Shown: positions 1 to 8,681, counted from the stretch's first letter. The stretch is 64,000 nt of DNA from Arthrobacter sp. V1I9 (GCF_030817075.1 NZ_JAUSYU010000001.1:3410001-3474000); one strand, 5' to 3'. Numbers and translations: made by a program. The notes: generated by a model from the sequence alone, not told the origin.

Positions 1-2
1 GG

Positions 3-893
3 GCCGGTCCACCAGGCCGGTCCCGGACGGGAGTGGCGACCTTGCACGCGGACGTCCGGGACGTCTCCGCGGTCCAGGAGGCGCTGGCAGGGCGGGAGTT
101 CGACGCCGTCGCGGACTTCATCACGTACAAGCCCGAGCAGGCCAAGGCAAGCATTGATCTGTTTGCCGGCCGCACGGGACAGTACGTGTTCATCAGTTCC
201 GCGTCGGCGTACCAGAAACCGCCCACGCGGCTGCCCATCCTGGAGTCCACACCATTGAAAAACCCGTTCTGGCAGTACTCGCGGGACAAAATTGCCTGTG
301 AGGACCTGTTCTACGAGGCGTACCGGGAGCAGGACTTCCCGCTCACAGTAGTGCGCCCGTCGCACACCTACGACCGCACCAAGATCGCCATGGTGGGCGG
401 ATGGACGGACATCCACCGGATGCGCGCCGGGCTGCCGGTCATGGTGCACGGCGACGGAACGTCCCTCTGGACACTCACCCACAGCAGGGATTTCGCCAAG
501 GCTTTTGTCGGGCTGCTGGGCCGGCCCCAGGCCGTGGGCGAGAGCTACACCATCACCTCGGACGAGTACCTGCCCTGGAACCAGATCTACCAACTGTTTG
601 CCCGCGCAGCCGGTGTGTCGGAGCCGGAACTGGTACACGTCGCCTCCGAAACCATCGCGGCCCACAGTGACGAACTTGGGCCGAACCTGCTGGGCGACCG
701 CTCCCACTCGGTGGTTTTCGACAACACCAAGATCAAGTCCTTGGTGCCGGACTACTGCGCCAGCATTCCGTTTGCCGACGGAGCACGGGAAATCGTGAAC
801 TGGTACGACGCAAACCCCGGGCTGCAGGTGGTCAACCAGCAGTTCATGGACCTGAGCGACCGGCTGACCGAATGGGCCCGCCGGGGAGCGTAA
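3..893 (+). CDS. NAD-dependent epimerase/dehydratase family protein (5' truncated)
   Basis: The frame is open to the left edge, so the start and the Gly-rich NAD-binding loop of this extended SDR lie outside the window. What remains begins at the second beta strand (HADVRD) and contains the VFISSASAY strand with the catalytic Ser/Tyr region and a YSRDKIACE segment carrying the YxxxK pair. A substrate-domain tail follows (VVRPSHTYD, GDGTSLWTLTHSRDFAKAFV). This matches NAD-dependent epimerases and isoflavone-reductase-like proteins acting on nucleotide sugars or sugar derivatives. The rhamnogalacturonan lyase follows in the same direction after 212 bases. The sugar substrate cannot be named. 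Confidence 0.85.
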   Translation, partial: AGPPGRSRTGVATLHADVRDVSAVQEALAGREFDAVADFITYKPEQAKASIDLFAGRTGQYVFISSASAYQKPPTRLPILESTPLKNPFWQYSRDKIACEDLFYEAYREQDFPLTVVRPSHTYDRTKIAMVGGWTDIHRMRAGLPVMVHGDGTSLWTLTHSRDFAKAFVGLLGRPQAVGESYTITSDEYLPWNQIYQLFARAAGVSEPELVHVASETIAAHSDELGPNLLGDRSHSVVFDNTKIKSLVPDYCASIPFADGAREIVNWYDANPGLQVVNQQFMDLSDRLTEWARRGA

Positions 894-1105
894 TCCTGCC
901 GGCACGCCGCGTAGCTTGATTCGCCAAGCCTCCGGCGTGCCTGCTGGCCTCATCACCGCGGATTTGCCAGACGCAGGTGGGGCCAAAATCTACAACGTTC
1001 TAAATAACCTCTTTCCAACGCTGCCGCAAGGCTTGTTTTACCTGCACCGCACCACTAAGTTACTGGGGAAGCGTTTTCCCGTTCTCCAATTGAAAGGATT
1101 CACTG

Positions 1106-3658
1106 ATGAATCCGAGCAAGCACTCCGCCCGCCTTTTTTCAGCAGGCGCACTGGGTATTGCCCTCTCCCTCGGCTGCCTCTCCGCCCCGGCCACCGCCGG
1201 CGAACATTCCCCCAAGCCCGGCGCCCCGGGCGTCCAGCTGGACCACCTGGACCGCGGCCTGGTGGCCGCAAAGACGTCGGAAGGGGTATTCCTGAGCTGG
1301 CGCCTCCTCGGCCATGAAGCCACCGGATCCTCCGCCACCGGCCTGACCGGCACGGACTTCAACGTCTACCGGGACGGCGAAAAACTGGCAACGGTCACGG
1401 ACAGCACCAACTACCAGGACACCACCGGAACCGCAGCCTCTGAATACCAGGTGCGGGCCGTCGTCGGCGGCGTTGAACTGGACCGCAGCGCAACCACTAC
1501 AGCCTGGGGCGGCAACTTCAAGGACATCCCGCTCAAGAAACCAGCCGACGGCGTGACCCCGGTGGGCCAGGCGTACACATACGCGGCAAGCGATGCCTCC
1601 GTTGGAGATGTGGACGGCGACGGCCAGTACGAATTCGTCGTCAAATGGGAACCGAACAACTCCAAGGACGTCTCCCAGGTCGGCTATACCGGCAACACCT
1701 ACGTAGACACCTACAAGGCGGACGGCACCCTCCTCCACCGGATCGACCTCGGCGTAAACATCCGCTCCGGCGCCCACTACACCCAGCTTCTGGTCAACGA
1801 CTTCGACGGCGACGGCCGCGCGGAGATGATGATGAAGACGGCCCCGGGAACCAAGAGCACCAACTTCAACGCCGACGGCAGCGTAGCTTCTGAAAGATTC
1901 ATCTCCCTGCTGCAGTCGGACATCCAGGCCGGCTACTCAAACTCGGACGACTACCGCATGAGCGCCGCGGACTACCACCAGCACATGGTGAAGACGTTCC
2001 AGGGCTGGACCGAGCACCCTGAAGTGAAGGCCGGCAACTGGCCCGCCACGCTGGAGGAAGCATTCGGTATCGAGCCGAAGTACCAATACCCGCTGTCCCA
2101 AACGGACGCCGAGGCGCTGACGGACTACTTCATGGACGACTACGCCCCGTCGCGCAGTGCGCGGAACAACCTGCGGGCCTTCGAAGGCTTTATTGTCTCC
2201 GGTCCGGAGTACCTCACCGTCTTCGAGGGCGCTTCAGGCAAGGAATTGAAGACTGTCGCCTACGAGCCCGGAAGGCACGACGACGGCCTTATGTGGGGCG
2301 ATTACGCCATGGCCCGCATCGAACCGGGCAACCGCGTGGACCGGTTCCTCGCCGGCGTCGCCTACCTGGACGGCAAAAAGCCGGCAGCTGTGTTCGCCCG
2401 CGGCTACTACACCCGCAGCACGCTGGCTGCCTACACCTGGGACGGATCCAACCTCTCCCCTGTGTGGAACGTCGATTCCGGCTGGACGCCCATGACAAAC
2501 CCGTTCAACGACGGCCCGCACGGGCGGAACGGCACCGACCCGGAGTTCGGAACGCTCACCACGCAGGGCTTCCACTCCCTCAGCGCCTCGGACGTGGACG
2601 GCGACGGCAAACAGGAGGTCGTTTACGGCTCCGCCACAATCGACGACGACGGGTCGCTGCTTTACAGCTCCTTCGACACCATGCCGGCCGGCAGCGCAAT
2701 ACCCGGTGAGGAAGCCCGGCTGGGCCACGGCGACGCCATTCATGTCACCGATATTGATCCCGCACGTCCGGGCAAGGAAATCTTCAGCGTGCACGAGGGC
2801 GGCGCCTATGCGCCCTACGGTTACGCCATGCGGGACGCCGAAACCGGCGACGTACTTTTCGGTGCCTACTCGGGCAAGGACACCGGCCGCGGCATGATCG
2901 GCGACGTCGATCCCGCCGTTCCCGGCATCGAGAACTGGGCCATCGGCATGCAATCGGCCGACGGCGACAAGCTCTCCACCAAAAGCCCCGGCACCAACAT
3001 GAACATCAAGTGGGCCGCGGACATGACCACACAGATCGTCAACGGGTCCGGAAACGAAACCCCCACCATCGACGACTGGAAGCGCGGCCGGCTCCTCGCT
3101 GCCACGGACACCCGGACCAACAACGGCACCAAGGGCAACCCCAGCTTGGTGGCGGACGTGATGGGTGACTGGCGGGAAGAACTTCTGGTGAGGACCGCGG
3201 ACAGCTCAGCCCTGCGGATGTACCTCAGCACCGAAGTGACCAATCACAAGCTCTACACACTGATGCATGACCCGCAGTACCGTGCAGAAGTGGCGCGGCA
3301 GAACACCTCCTACAACCAGCCGGCCTACACGGACTTCTACCTCGCCTCCGACATGGACTTCGCCCATGTGCCCCTGCGCGCCGCGTGGCTCCCGGGCAGC
3401 GTGAAGGCGCTGCAGCATGTGCTGGAAGACCTGGTCGAATCAGGTGACGTGGCGGGGCCGGTAGGCAGCCAGCTGACCGCGGGCATCCGGCAGGCCGCTA
3501 AAGCGGTTGAGGACGGCGACGCCGCCAAGGCGGCGCAGGCACTGCAGCGTTTCGTGGACTTCCTGGACCAGCAGAAGGGCCCGGACAAGGTATCGGACAC
3601 CGCACGCGTGGCCCTTGCCTACAACGCCGAAAACATTCTGCGGGCGTTTGGGGGCTAG
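1106..3658 (+). CDS. Secreted rhamnogalacturonan lyase (PL11 family) with C-terminal FIMAH-like domain
   Basis: This predicted exo-enzyme cleaves the rhamnogalacturonan I backbone of pectin by beta-elimination. The 850-residue protein starts with a Sec signal (about residues 1-31, cleavage after APATA). A fibronectin-like N-terminal segment follows, then a beta-propeller with calcium-type motifs VDGDGQYEF, FDGDGRAEM and VDGDGKQEV. The family signature GPEYLTVFEGASGKEL lies near residue 360. Residues about 770-850 resemble a FIMAH domain, a helical module on secreted Gram-positive enzymes. The ATG has an AAAGGA ribosome site 9 bases upstream. The upstream gap (894-1105) carries TACAACGTT at 991-999, also found before the GH51 gene. 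The PL11 assignment is firm; the FIMAH call is moderate. Confidence 0.92.
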   Translation: MNPSKHSARLFSAGALGIALSLGCLSAPATAGEHSPKPGAPGVQLDHLDRGLVAAKTSEGVFLSWRLLGHEATGSSATGLTGTDFNVYRDGEKLATVTDSTNYQDTTGTAASEYQVRAVVGGVELDRSATTTAWGGNFKDIPLKKPADGVTPVGQAYTYAASDASVGDVDGDGQYEFVVKWEPNNSKDVSQVGYTGNTYVDTYKADGTLLHRIDLGVNIRSGAHYTQLLVNDFDGDGRAEMMMKTAPGTKSTNFNADGSVASERFISLLQSDIQAGYSNSDDYRMSAADYHQHMVKTFQGWTEHPEVKAGNWPATLEEAFGIEPKYQYPLSQTDAEALTDYFMDDYAPSRSARNNLRAFEGFIVSGPEYLTVFEGASGKELKTVAYEPGRHDDGLMWGDYAMARIEPGNRVDRFLAGVAYLDGKKPAAVFARGYYTRSTLAAYTWDGSNLSPVWNVDSGWTPMTNPFNDGPHGRNGTDPEFGTLTTQGFHSLSASDVDGDGKQEVVYGSATIDDDGSLLYSSFDTMPAGSAIPGEEARLGHGDAIHVTDIDPARPGKEIFSVHEGGAYAPYGYAMRDAETGDVLFGAYSGKDTGRGMIGDVDPAVPGIENWAIGMQSADGDKLSTKSPGTNMNIKWAADMTTQIVNGSGNETPTIDDWKRGRLLAATDTRTNNGTKGNPSLVADVMGDWREELLVRTADSSALRMYLSTEVTNHKLYTLMHDPQYRAEVARQNTSYNQPAYTDFYLASDMDFAHVPLRAAWLPGSVKALQHVLEDLVESGDVAGPVGSQLTAGIRQAAKAVEDGDAAKAAQALQRFVDFLDQQKGPDKVSDTARVALAYNAENILRAFGG

Positions 3659-3690
3659 GACAGCCACGTCGTAAAGGAGAGACTGTTGCA

Positions 3691-4524
3691 ATGACACTTG
3701 CACCGCTGATCAAACTCAATGACGGTTACTCCATCCCGCAGGTGGGCCTCGGCACCTGGCCGCTGGACGACGATCAGGCGGCGACCGCCGTCGTACAAGC
3801 CCTGGAAGCCGGGTACCGGCATATCGATACTGCCGTGAAATACGGCAACGAACAGGGCGTGGGCAACGGTCTCCGGGCCAGCGGCGTGGACCGGAGTGAG
3901 GTGTTTATCACCACCAAGGTTGACGGCCAGTTCCAGGGCAGCGACCGTGCTGTTGAAGGGCTGGATGGCTCGCTGAAGCGGTTGGGGCTGGATTACGTGG
4001 ACCTGTTCCTGGTCCATTGGCCGCTGCCCCAGCGCGATGAGTATGTCTCCACCTGGAAGACCTTCGAGCGGCTGCAGGCGGAAGGCAAGGTCCGTTCCAT
4101 CGGTGTTTCCAATTTCAAGCCGGCCCACCTGGAGCGGCTGATGGCGGAGACGGACGTGGTGCCGGCGGTGAACCAGATCCAGCTGAGCCCTGCTATCACA
4201 CGAACTGCCGAGCGTGAATTTCATGACCGACACGGGATTGTGACCCAGTCCTACAGCCCGCTGGGAGGGGATGGGGCAGGTCTTTTGAGCGCCCCCATCC
4301 TGTCCCGGCTGGGGGAAAAGTATGGCAAAACCCCCGGCCAACTGGCCCTTCGGTGGCTCGTCCAGAACAGAATTGTAACGATTCCGAAAACTTCCAATCC
4401 GGAGCGGATGCGGGAAAACCTGGACATCTTTGATTTCGCCTTGGACCCGCAGGATCTAGCGGAATTAGCCATCCTTGATGAGGGTCCGGACGCGGGCAAC
4501 GATTCGGACGTCACAGGCCACTGA
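3691..4524 (+). CDS. Aldo/keto reductase (2,5-diketo-D-gluconate reductase type)
   Basis: NADPH-dependent reductase of the AKR superfamily, 277 residues, a normal length for the AKR5 group. It shows the N-terminal GLGTWPL strand, the GYRHIDTAVKYGNE catalytic Asp/Tyr motif, the TKVD lysine strand, DLFLVHWP with the catalytic His, and the GVSNF signature. The cofactor-binding IPKTSNPERMREN stretch is near the C-terminus. The start is set by AAGGAGAG upstream of the ATG. The gene begins 32 bases after the rhamnogalacturonan lyase and may be co-transcribed, which would fit reduction of sugar-derived aldehydes or ketones. The physiological substrate is not evident. Confidence 0.93.
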   Translation: MTLAPLIKLNDGYSIPQVGLGTWPLDDDQAATAVVQALEAGYRHIDTAVKYGNEQGVGNGLRASGVDRSEVFITTKVDGQFQGSDRAVEGLDGSLKRLGLDYVDLFLVHWPLPQRDEYVSTWKTFERLQAEGKVRSIGVSNFKPAHLERLMAETDVVPAVNQIQLSPAITRTAEREFHDRHGIVTQSYSPLGGDGAGLLSAPILSRLGEKYGKTPGQLALRWLVQNRIVTIPKTSNPERMRENLDIFDFALDPQDLAELAILDEGPDAGNDSDVTGH

Positions 4525-4571
4525 ATCGGCCCTGAAATGCGGTTCTCGTTAGAAACGGGGTTGGCAAATAG

Positions 4572-4591
4572 ATAGTAAGCATGATTACTAT
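4572..4591 (+). promoter_or_regulatory. Palindrome upstream of the GlsB-type stress gene
   Basis: ATAGTAA and TTACTAT form a perfect 7-bp inverted repeat around a 6-base spacer, 66 bases before the next ATG, in an AT-rich patch within GC-rich DNA. The position suits an operator or promoter element. No protein can be assigned to it. Confidence 0.4.
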
Positions 4592-4657
4592 TGAGGCAGA
4601 AGGATGAAGTGCTTCCGGGATCCGGAGGCCTCCTTTACTTAGGAAGAGGAACAAAAA

Positions 4658-4924
4658 ATGGGATTCATTGCATTTCTAATTCTCGGACTTATTGCTGGTG
4701 CGATCGCTAAGGCGATCCTCCCGGGCCACCAGGGTGGCGGCTGGATCATCACCCTCGTCCTGGGCGTCGTTGGAGCACTCCTCGGCGGCTGGATCGGCGG
4801 AATGCTCTTCGGCTCCGGACTGCAGGAGTTCTTCTCCCTGCAGACGTGGCTGCTGGCCATTGGCGGCGCGCTTATCGTGCTGCTGGTGTACGGCATGATC
4901 ACCAAGCGCGGTGCGCGTCGCTAA
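4658..4924 (+). CDS. GlsB/YeaQ/YmgE family stress-response membrane protein
   Basis: An 88-residue integral membrane protein with the family pattern: a first helix (FIAFLILGLIAGAIAKAI), the PGHQGGGW loop, then a Gly-rich helix (GVVGALLGGWIGGMLFG) and a third hydrophobic segment. Family members are small membrane proteins induced by general stress or stationary phase. Their biochemical role is unknown. The start follows an AGAGGAA ribosome site. A palindrome lies upstream and a strong terminator follows, so it is probably monocistronic. Confidence 0.93.
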   Translation: MGFIAFLILGLIAGAIAKAILPGHQGGGWIITLVLGVVGALLGGWIGGMLFGSGLQEFFSLQTWLLAIGGALIVLLVYGMITKRGARR

Positions 4925-4939
4925 TTTAGCGCGCTAGCC

Positions 4940-4981
4940 AGGAAACCGGCCTGGGGACAACATCCCCGGGCCGGTTTTCCT
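4940..4981 (+). terminator. Rho-independent-type hairpin after the GlsB gene
   Basis: AGGAAACCGGCCTGGGG pairs with CCCCGGGCCGGTTTTCCT across a 7-base loop, giving about 17 pairs with minor mismatches. It starts 16 bases after the stop codon and ends the upstream transcript before the YtxH-like gene. Confidence 0.75.
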
Positions 4982-5038
4982 ATCTCCCGGCCTCTCCGGC
5001 CGGGAAACTGAAACCTTCTCACGGAGCAGGAGTTCATC

Positions 5039-5464
5039 ATGAAAAACAAACTTCTTTTGGGCATCGGAATCGCCACCGGGTACGTTCTCGGATCCCGTTC
5101 CGGCCGGGCAGCCTATGACAAACTCAAGGCACGCGCTGCCGGCATCTGGGACAGCAAGCCTGTCCAGGACAAGGTGTCCGTGGCTACGGAGGCCATTAAG
5201 GAAAAGGCTCCCGAAGTTGCCGATCAGCTGACCGAAGCGGCCCGCCGCGCAGGCACCGTCATCGGCTCCGCAATGCACCGGGACGGCTCGTCCGGGGACA
5301 GCAAGTCCACGTCCTATGGCGCTACTACAACAGGTGCTGCTGCCGGCACGGCCGGGACTGCCGGGGATTCGGGCCCTGACAGTGGCCACATCCCTGCACA
5401 CAGCACCCATCCCGAGACGCTCAATCTGGATACCTCCAGTGGCGAACCGGAGTCCAAAGCGTAG
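5039..5464 (+). CDS. YtxH-like small protein
   Basis: A 141-residue protein with an N-terminal hydrophobic stretch (LLLGIGIATGYVLGS, about 4-18). A charged helical region follows (DKLKARAAGIWDSKPVQDK, then KEKAPEVADQLTEAARRAG), then a disordered Ser/Gly/Ala/Thr-rich tail. This is the layout of YtxH-like and related general-stress proteins with one membrane anchor. GGAGCAGGAG precedes the ATG. Its position beside the GlsB-type gene supports a stress role, but no enzyme activity is expected or visible. Confidence 0.75.
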   Translation: MKNKLLLGIGIATGYVLGSRSGRAAYDKLKARAAGIWDSKPVQDKVSVATEAIKEKAPEVADQLTEAARRAGTVIGSAMHRDGSSGDSKSTSYGATTTGAAAGTAGTAGDSGPDSGHIPAHSTHPETLNLDTSSGEPESKA

Positions 5465-5615
5465 CTATACCGGCTGCTCACGACGTGCGGCACCCTTGCG
5501 ACAAGAGGCCGCAGCGTTGATGTGCTACAACTGGATGGCTTTGCTGGCCGTCGCGATCCTTGGGGGACGCGGCGGCCAGCGGCGTCCCCGCGGACAGTGC
5601 GACCCGACTGCCCGT

Positions 5616-5624
5616 TTATCCACA
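5616..5624 (+). promoter_or_regulatory. Consensus DnaA box upstream of the DUF222-HNH gene
   Basis: TTATCCACA matches the DnaA-box consensus TTATNCACA exactly and sits 30 bases upstream of a DNA-damage-type promoter. A single 9-mer can occur by chance, and no second box was seen nearby. Confidence 0.35.
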
Positions 5625-5645
5625 TAGCGACTTCTGCACGCACTT

Positions 5646-5668
5646 TTGTCGGGGGTCTTTGGCAGAGT
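5646..5668 (+). promoter_or_regulatory. PafBC (RecA-NDp)-type DNA-damage promoter, leaderless
   Basis: TTGTCGGGG, eight bases, then CAGAGT fits the actinobacterial LexA-independent damage promoter tTGTCRgtg-N8-TAnnnT in eight of nine positions of the first block. In the -10 it matches at the conserved A2 and T6. The predicted transcription start falls at about 5675, exactly on the ATG chosen for the next gene, so the mRNA would be leaderless. This is inference from the motif. Confidence 0.6.
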
Positions 5669-5674
5669 TGTCCT

Positions 5675-7591
5675 ATGGAGGCCATGGGGGATCAGCGTGC
5701 GGAGTTCGGCGGTTCCACTGCCGTGCTGACGCGGGCTGAAACCAGTCCCGCACATGGCCCTGGAGCGTACGACGACGGCGCTCGCCCCAGTTCCGGCCCT
5801 CGCCTTCGCGTCGGTCCCGCCACGCCCACACCTCGCGAAGTTGAGTCTGCCGAAGCTGTGCCGGCTGAAGCTGAGACCCTCGCCCCGGCTACCGGGCCGC
5901 GTGCCGGTGCCGGTGCCCCGGTCAGCCTGGCGGATATTGGCCGGCTCCTGGCTGTTGCCGCTGCTGCTGCCCCTGGTTTGCTGGCTTCGGCTGACTACGT
6001 GGAGGCCGCTGATTTCGCCGGGCAGGTTGAGGACCTCTCCCGGGGTGTGGAGTACCTGCAGGTCCTGGCCGCCGGCGCCGTGGACCGGACCCGAACAGGG
6101 GCCATCGCCGCCGCGGACGCCGCCCGGGCCGGCCGCTCCCGCACGGGCAAGGGCTGGGTCACCGGCTGGGACAACGGCGTGGAAACCCTGAACGAAACAG
6201 ACGCAGCCTGGCCCAGTGAAGCACCTGCCGGCCCTGGCGGGACTGCGACGGCCGGTCGTGACCGGGTCATCACCTCCCCGGCCGATGACGGGTGCGCCAG
6301 CACCGCCGAGTTCCTCCGCCAACGGCTGCGTATAAGCAAGAGTGAAGCCCACCGCCGTCTGGCCTTCGCCGCGGACATCCTCCCCGCGACCACGCTCACC
6401 GGCGACACCATCCCGGCCCCGCGCGAACACCTCGCCGCCGCCCTCACCCCGACACCCGCCACAAACCCCGACGACACCGCCCCAAACTCTGACCCTGACA
6501 CCGAGGACACGGCAGCCGCCTGCCCGGTCGTGTCATCCCGTGCCGGGACCATCATCAGCCTGACCCTGAACCGGCTTCAACACCTCACCACCCCGGAGAA
6601 ACTCGCGCTGATCGAGGAGAACCTCACCACCACCGCCGCGACAACGGACCCGGACTTCCTCACCCGCGTCGCCCGCCGCTGGGCCGACACCATCGACGCC
6701 GACGGCACCGAACCCAGCGAAGAAGCCCTCCGCCACACCCAGGGCGCGTTCATCCGCAAACCCCGCCACGGCCTGCACCACCTCGAAATCTTCGCCACCA
6801 CCGACCAGTACGAACACCTCCTCACCGTCATGAACACCACCACCAACCCCCGCACCACACCCACCAGCACCAGCACCGCGACTGGCACCGGCACCGGCAC
6901 CGGCACCGGCACTGGACATGACGGTTGGGCTCACGGCGACCCTGACCTGGACCGCCGCACCCGGCCACAGAAACAACTCGACGGCCTCATCGGCGCCGCC
7001 AAGGTTGCCCTCGCCACCAACGCCCTGCCCGGCACCGGCGGCAACCGACCCCAAATCATCGCCACCATCAACTACCAGGACCTCCTCCCCCACCCCGACA
7101 ACAACCCACCCGGCACCGGCACCGGCAAGGGCACAGGCAAGGGCACCGGCACCGGCACGGGGAACTTCGTCTTCACCGGACCCGCCGCCCCAGCGACCCT
7201 CCGCAAAATCGCCTGCGACGCCGACATCATCCCCGCCATCCTCGGCACCCACGGCGAACTACTCGACCTCGGCCGCAAAAACCGGCTCTTCACCCCCACC
7301 CAACGCCTCGCCCTCACCGCCCGCGACCAAGGCTGCACCTTCCCCCACTGCACCATCCCCGCCCCCTGGTGCGAAGCCCACCACATCACCTACTGGTCCC
7401 ACGGCGGCCCCACCACCATCAACAACGGCGCACTCCTCTGCACCGGCCACCACCACCTGATCCACAAAGACCAATGGACCATCACCACCATCAACGGCAC
7501 CCCCTGGTACACACCCCCAAAACACATCGACCCCCACCAAAAACCCCAACAAAACACCTACTTCAAACCACCCCCACCACCCCGGGAATGA
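5675..7591 (+). CDS. DUF222 / HNH endonuclease domain protein (13E12 repeat family)
   Basis: The chosen ATG gives 638 residues. The frame stays open upstream to about 5522, but no ribosome site is seen there and a damage-type promoter ends at this ATG. The DUF222 domain covers roughly the first 400 residues (LRISKSEAHRRLAFAADIL, then RRWADTIDADG). The C-terminal HNH nuclease fold has CTFPHC, the CEAHHI core and the CTGHHHLIHKDQW end, so metal-binding His residues are intact. Two Thr-Gly hexanucleotide repeat tracts interrupt the linker. Members are multicopy in Arthrobacter and mycobacteria; mycobacterial copies occur in REP13E12 repeats used by phage phiRv1 for integration. The cellular role of this copy is unknown. 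Confidence 0.9.
   Translation: MEAMGDQRAEFGGSTAVLTRAETSPAHGPGAYDDGARPSSGPRLRVGPATPTPREVESAEAVPAEAETLAPATGPRAGAGAPVSLADIGRLLAVAAAAAPGLLASADYVEAADFAGQVEDLSRGVEYLQVLAAGAVDRTRTGAIAAADAARAGRSRTGKGWVTGWDNGVETLNETDAAWPSEAPAGPGGTATAGRDRVITSPADDGCASTAEFLRQRLRISKSEAHRRLAFAADILPATTLTGDTIPAPREHLAAALTPTPATNPDDTAPNSDPDTEDTAAACPVVSSRAGTIISLTLNRLQHLTTPEKLALIEENLTTTAATTDPDFLTRVARRWADTIDADGTEPSEEALRHTQGAFIRKPRHGLHHLEIFATTDQYEHLLTVMNTTTNPRTTPTSTSTATGTGTGTGTGTGHDGWAHGDPDLDRRTRPQKQLDGLIGAAKVALATNALPGTGGNRPQIIATINYQDLLPHPDNNPPGTGTGKGTGKGTGTGTGNFVFTGPAAPATLRKIACDADIIPAILGTHGELLDLGRKNRLFTPTQRLALTARDQGCTFPHCTIPAPWCEAHHITYWSHGGPTTINNGALLCTGHHHLIHKDQWTITTINGTPWYTPPKHIDPHQKPQQNTYFKPPPPPRE
6884..6915 (+). repeat. ACCGGC hexanucleotide tandem repeat (Thr-Gly coding)
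   Basis: Four to five near-identical ACCGGC units encode alternating Thr-Gly in the DUF222-HNH linker. The unit is a multiple of three, so copy-number changes keep the frame. Confidence 0.8.
7114..7161 (+). repeat. Second GGCACC/GGCAAG hexanucleotide repeat (Gly-Thr/Gly-Lys coding)
   Basis: About eight degenerate hexamer units encode a Gly-Thr/Gly-Lys run between the DUF222 and HNH regions. It is a second in-frame low-complexity tract like the one at 6884. Confidence 0.75.
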
Positions 7592-7664
7592 TGGTGTGAC
7601 CACAACCGGGCTGCCCGCAACGACTTTTCCAGTGCCGTTGGTTAGAGATACCGAAGGTGGTGAG

Positions 7665-8492
7665 TCACCAGCACTGTGGGCTGCCTACCACCACAGTGCC
7701 GTCCAGCTCTTCAGAGTGGACAATCCGTGCGGCAAGTCCCGCAGCAGCCATAAGGGCCGCAGTTCCGGCGGCCTGGCGTTCGCTGGTCTCGATGACAAGG
7801 TAGCCGTTGGCATCCAACCACTCCGGGGCTTCACGAATGACGCGACGATGGAGGTTCAATCCGTCGGCTCCGCCATCCAGACAACGCGGCGGCTCGTGGA
7901 TTCTGGCTTCGGGCGGCATTGTCGGCAGCACGGCAGTAGGCACGTAGGGAGCGTTCACCACGATGAGCTGTACTTGCTTCTTGAGCCGGGCGGGAAGGGC
8001 TGCATATAAGTCCCCTTGGTGGACGTGGCCGCCTACGGCTGCCAGGTTCCTTCGGGCGCACTCCACCGCAATTGGGTCGATATCGGCCGAGTGAAGTTCC
8101 CCCACGGATCCATGGGAGACTACTGCGACGCCCACGGCCCCGGATCCGCAGCATAGATCCACAAGGGTGCCGGATGCCGGCAAGTCAGCAGCCCCCACCA
8201 CTTCCCGCAGCAGGGAAGCGGCTTGCGAAACAAGCAATTCGGTGCGGCGCCGCGGCACAAAAACACCTTGGTCCACGGCTATGCGAAGTCCACAGAACTC
8301 CGCCCAGCCAACGATCCATTCGAGCGGCTCGCCGGAAATCCGGCGTTCCACCCACTCGTAAAGCTCAGCGGCACCACAAGCTTCGGACAAGAGCACCTGT
8401 GCTTCATCTTCGGCGAACACGCAGCCGGCTGCCCTCAGCAGGGGCACAAGGTCGGCAAAACCGGGAGAAGCAAGTGATTCAGGAGCCGGCAT
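7665..8492 (-). CDS. Putative protein N5-glutamine methyltransferase (PrmC-related)
   Basis: A 275-residue SAM-dependent methyltransferase related to PrmC/HemK, which methylates the Gln of the release-factor GGQ motif. Seen: an N-terminal helical domain (FADLVPLLRAAGCVFAEDEA), the GVFVPRRRTELL segment, SAM motif I VDLCCGSGAVGVAV, acidic loop SADIDP, and catalytic-motif position VVNAPYVPT. Canonical PrmC has NPPY here; NAPY marks the PrmC-related actinobacterial family, whose substrate is not established. The ATG at 8492 is chosen because upstream sequence does not resemble the family. It is divergent from the lactonase gene. Confidence 0.88.
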   Translation of the reverse strand: MPAPESLASPGFADLVPLLRAAGCVFAEDEAQVLLSEACGAAELYEWVERRISGEPLEWIVGWAEFCGLRIAVDQGVFVPRRRTELLVSQAASLLREVVGAADLPASGTLVDLCCGSGAVGVAVVSHGSVGELHSADIDPIAVECARRNLAAVGGHVHQGDLYAALPARLKKQVQLIVVNAPYVPTAVLPTMPPEARIHEPPRCLDGGADGLNLHRRVIREAPEWLDANGYLVIETSERQAAGTAALMAAAGLAARIVHSEELDGTVVVGSPQCW

Positions 8493-8681
8493 AAAAAAGG
8501 CCTTTCGGTGATCCGGTGTGGCACTTCGCCCGTTACCAGGCTGGAAGGCCCGAACGGAACTACGAGGGACTGCCCGAGATCGATGAAGCAGGAGTTCGAG
8601 CTCACCCCTTTGCAACCGCTGGAAGCCAATGCTAATCGGCAATTCCCCGGTTTTGGGGGCTTTTCTTGGCAGGATGGACCT

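Noticed and set aside
916..1317. A 133-codon ORF before the rhamnogalacturonan lyase
   Set aside because: Its second half overlaps the lyase signal-peptide region in another frame and it has no ribosome site or family resemblance.
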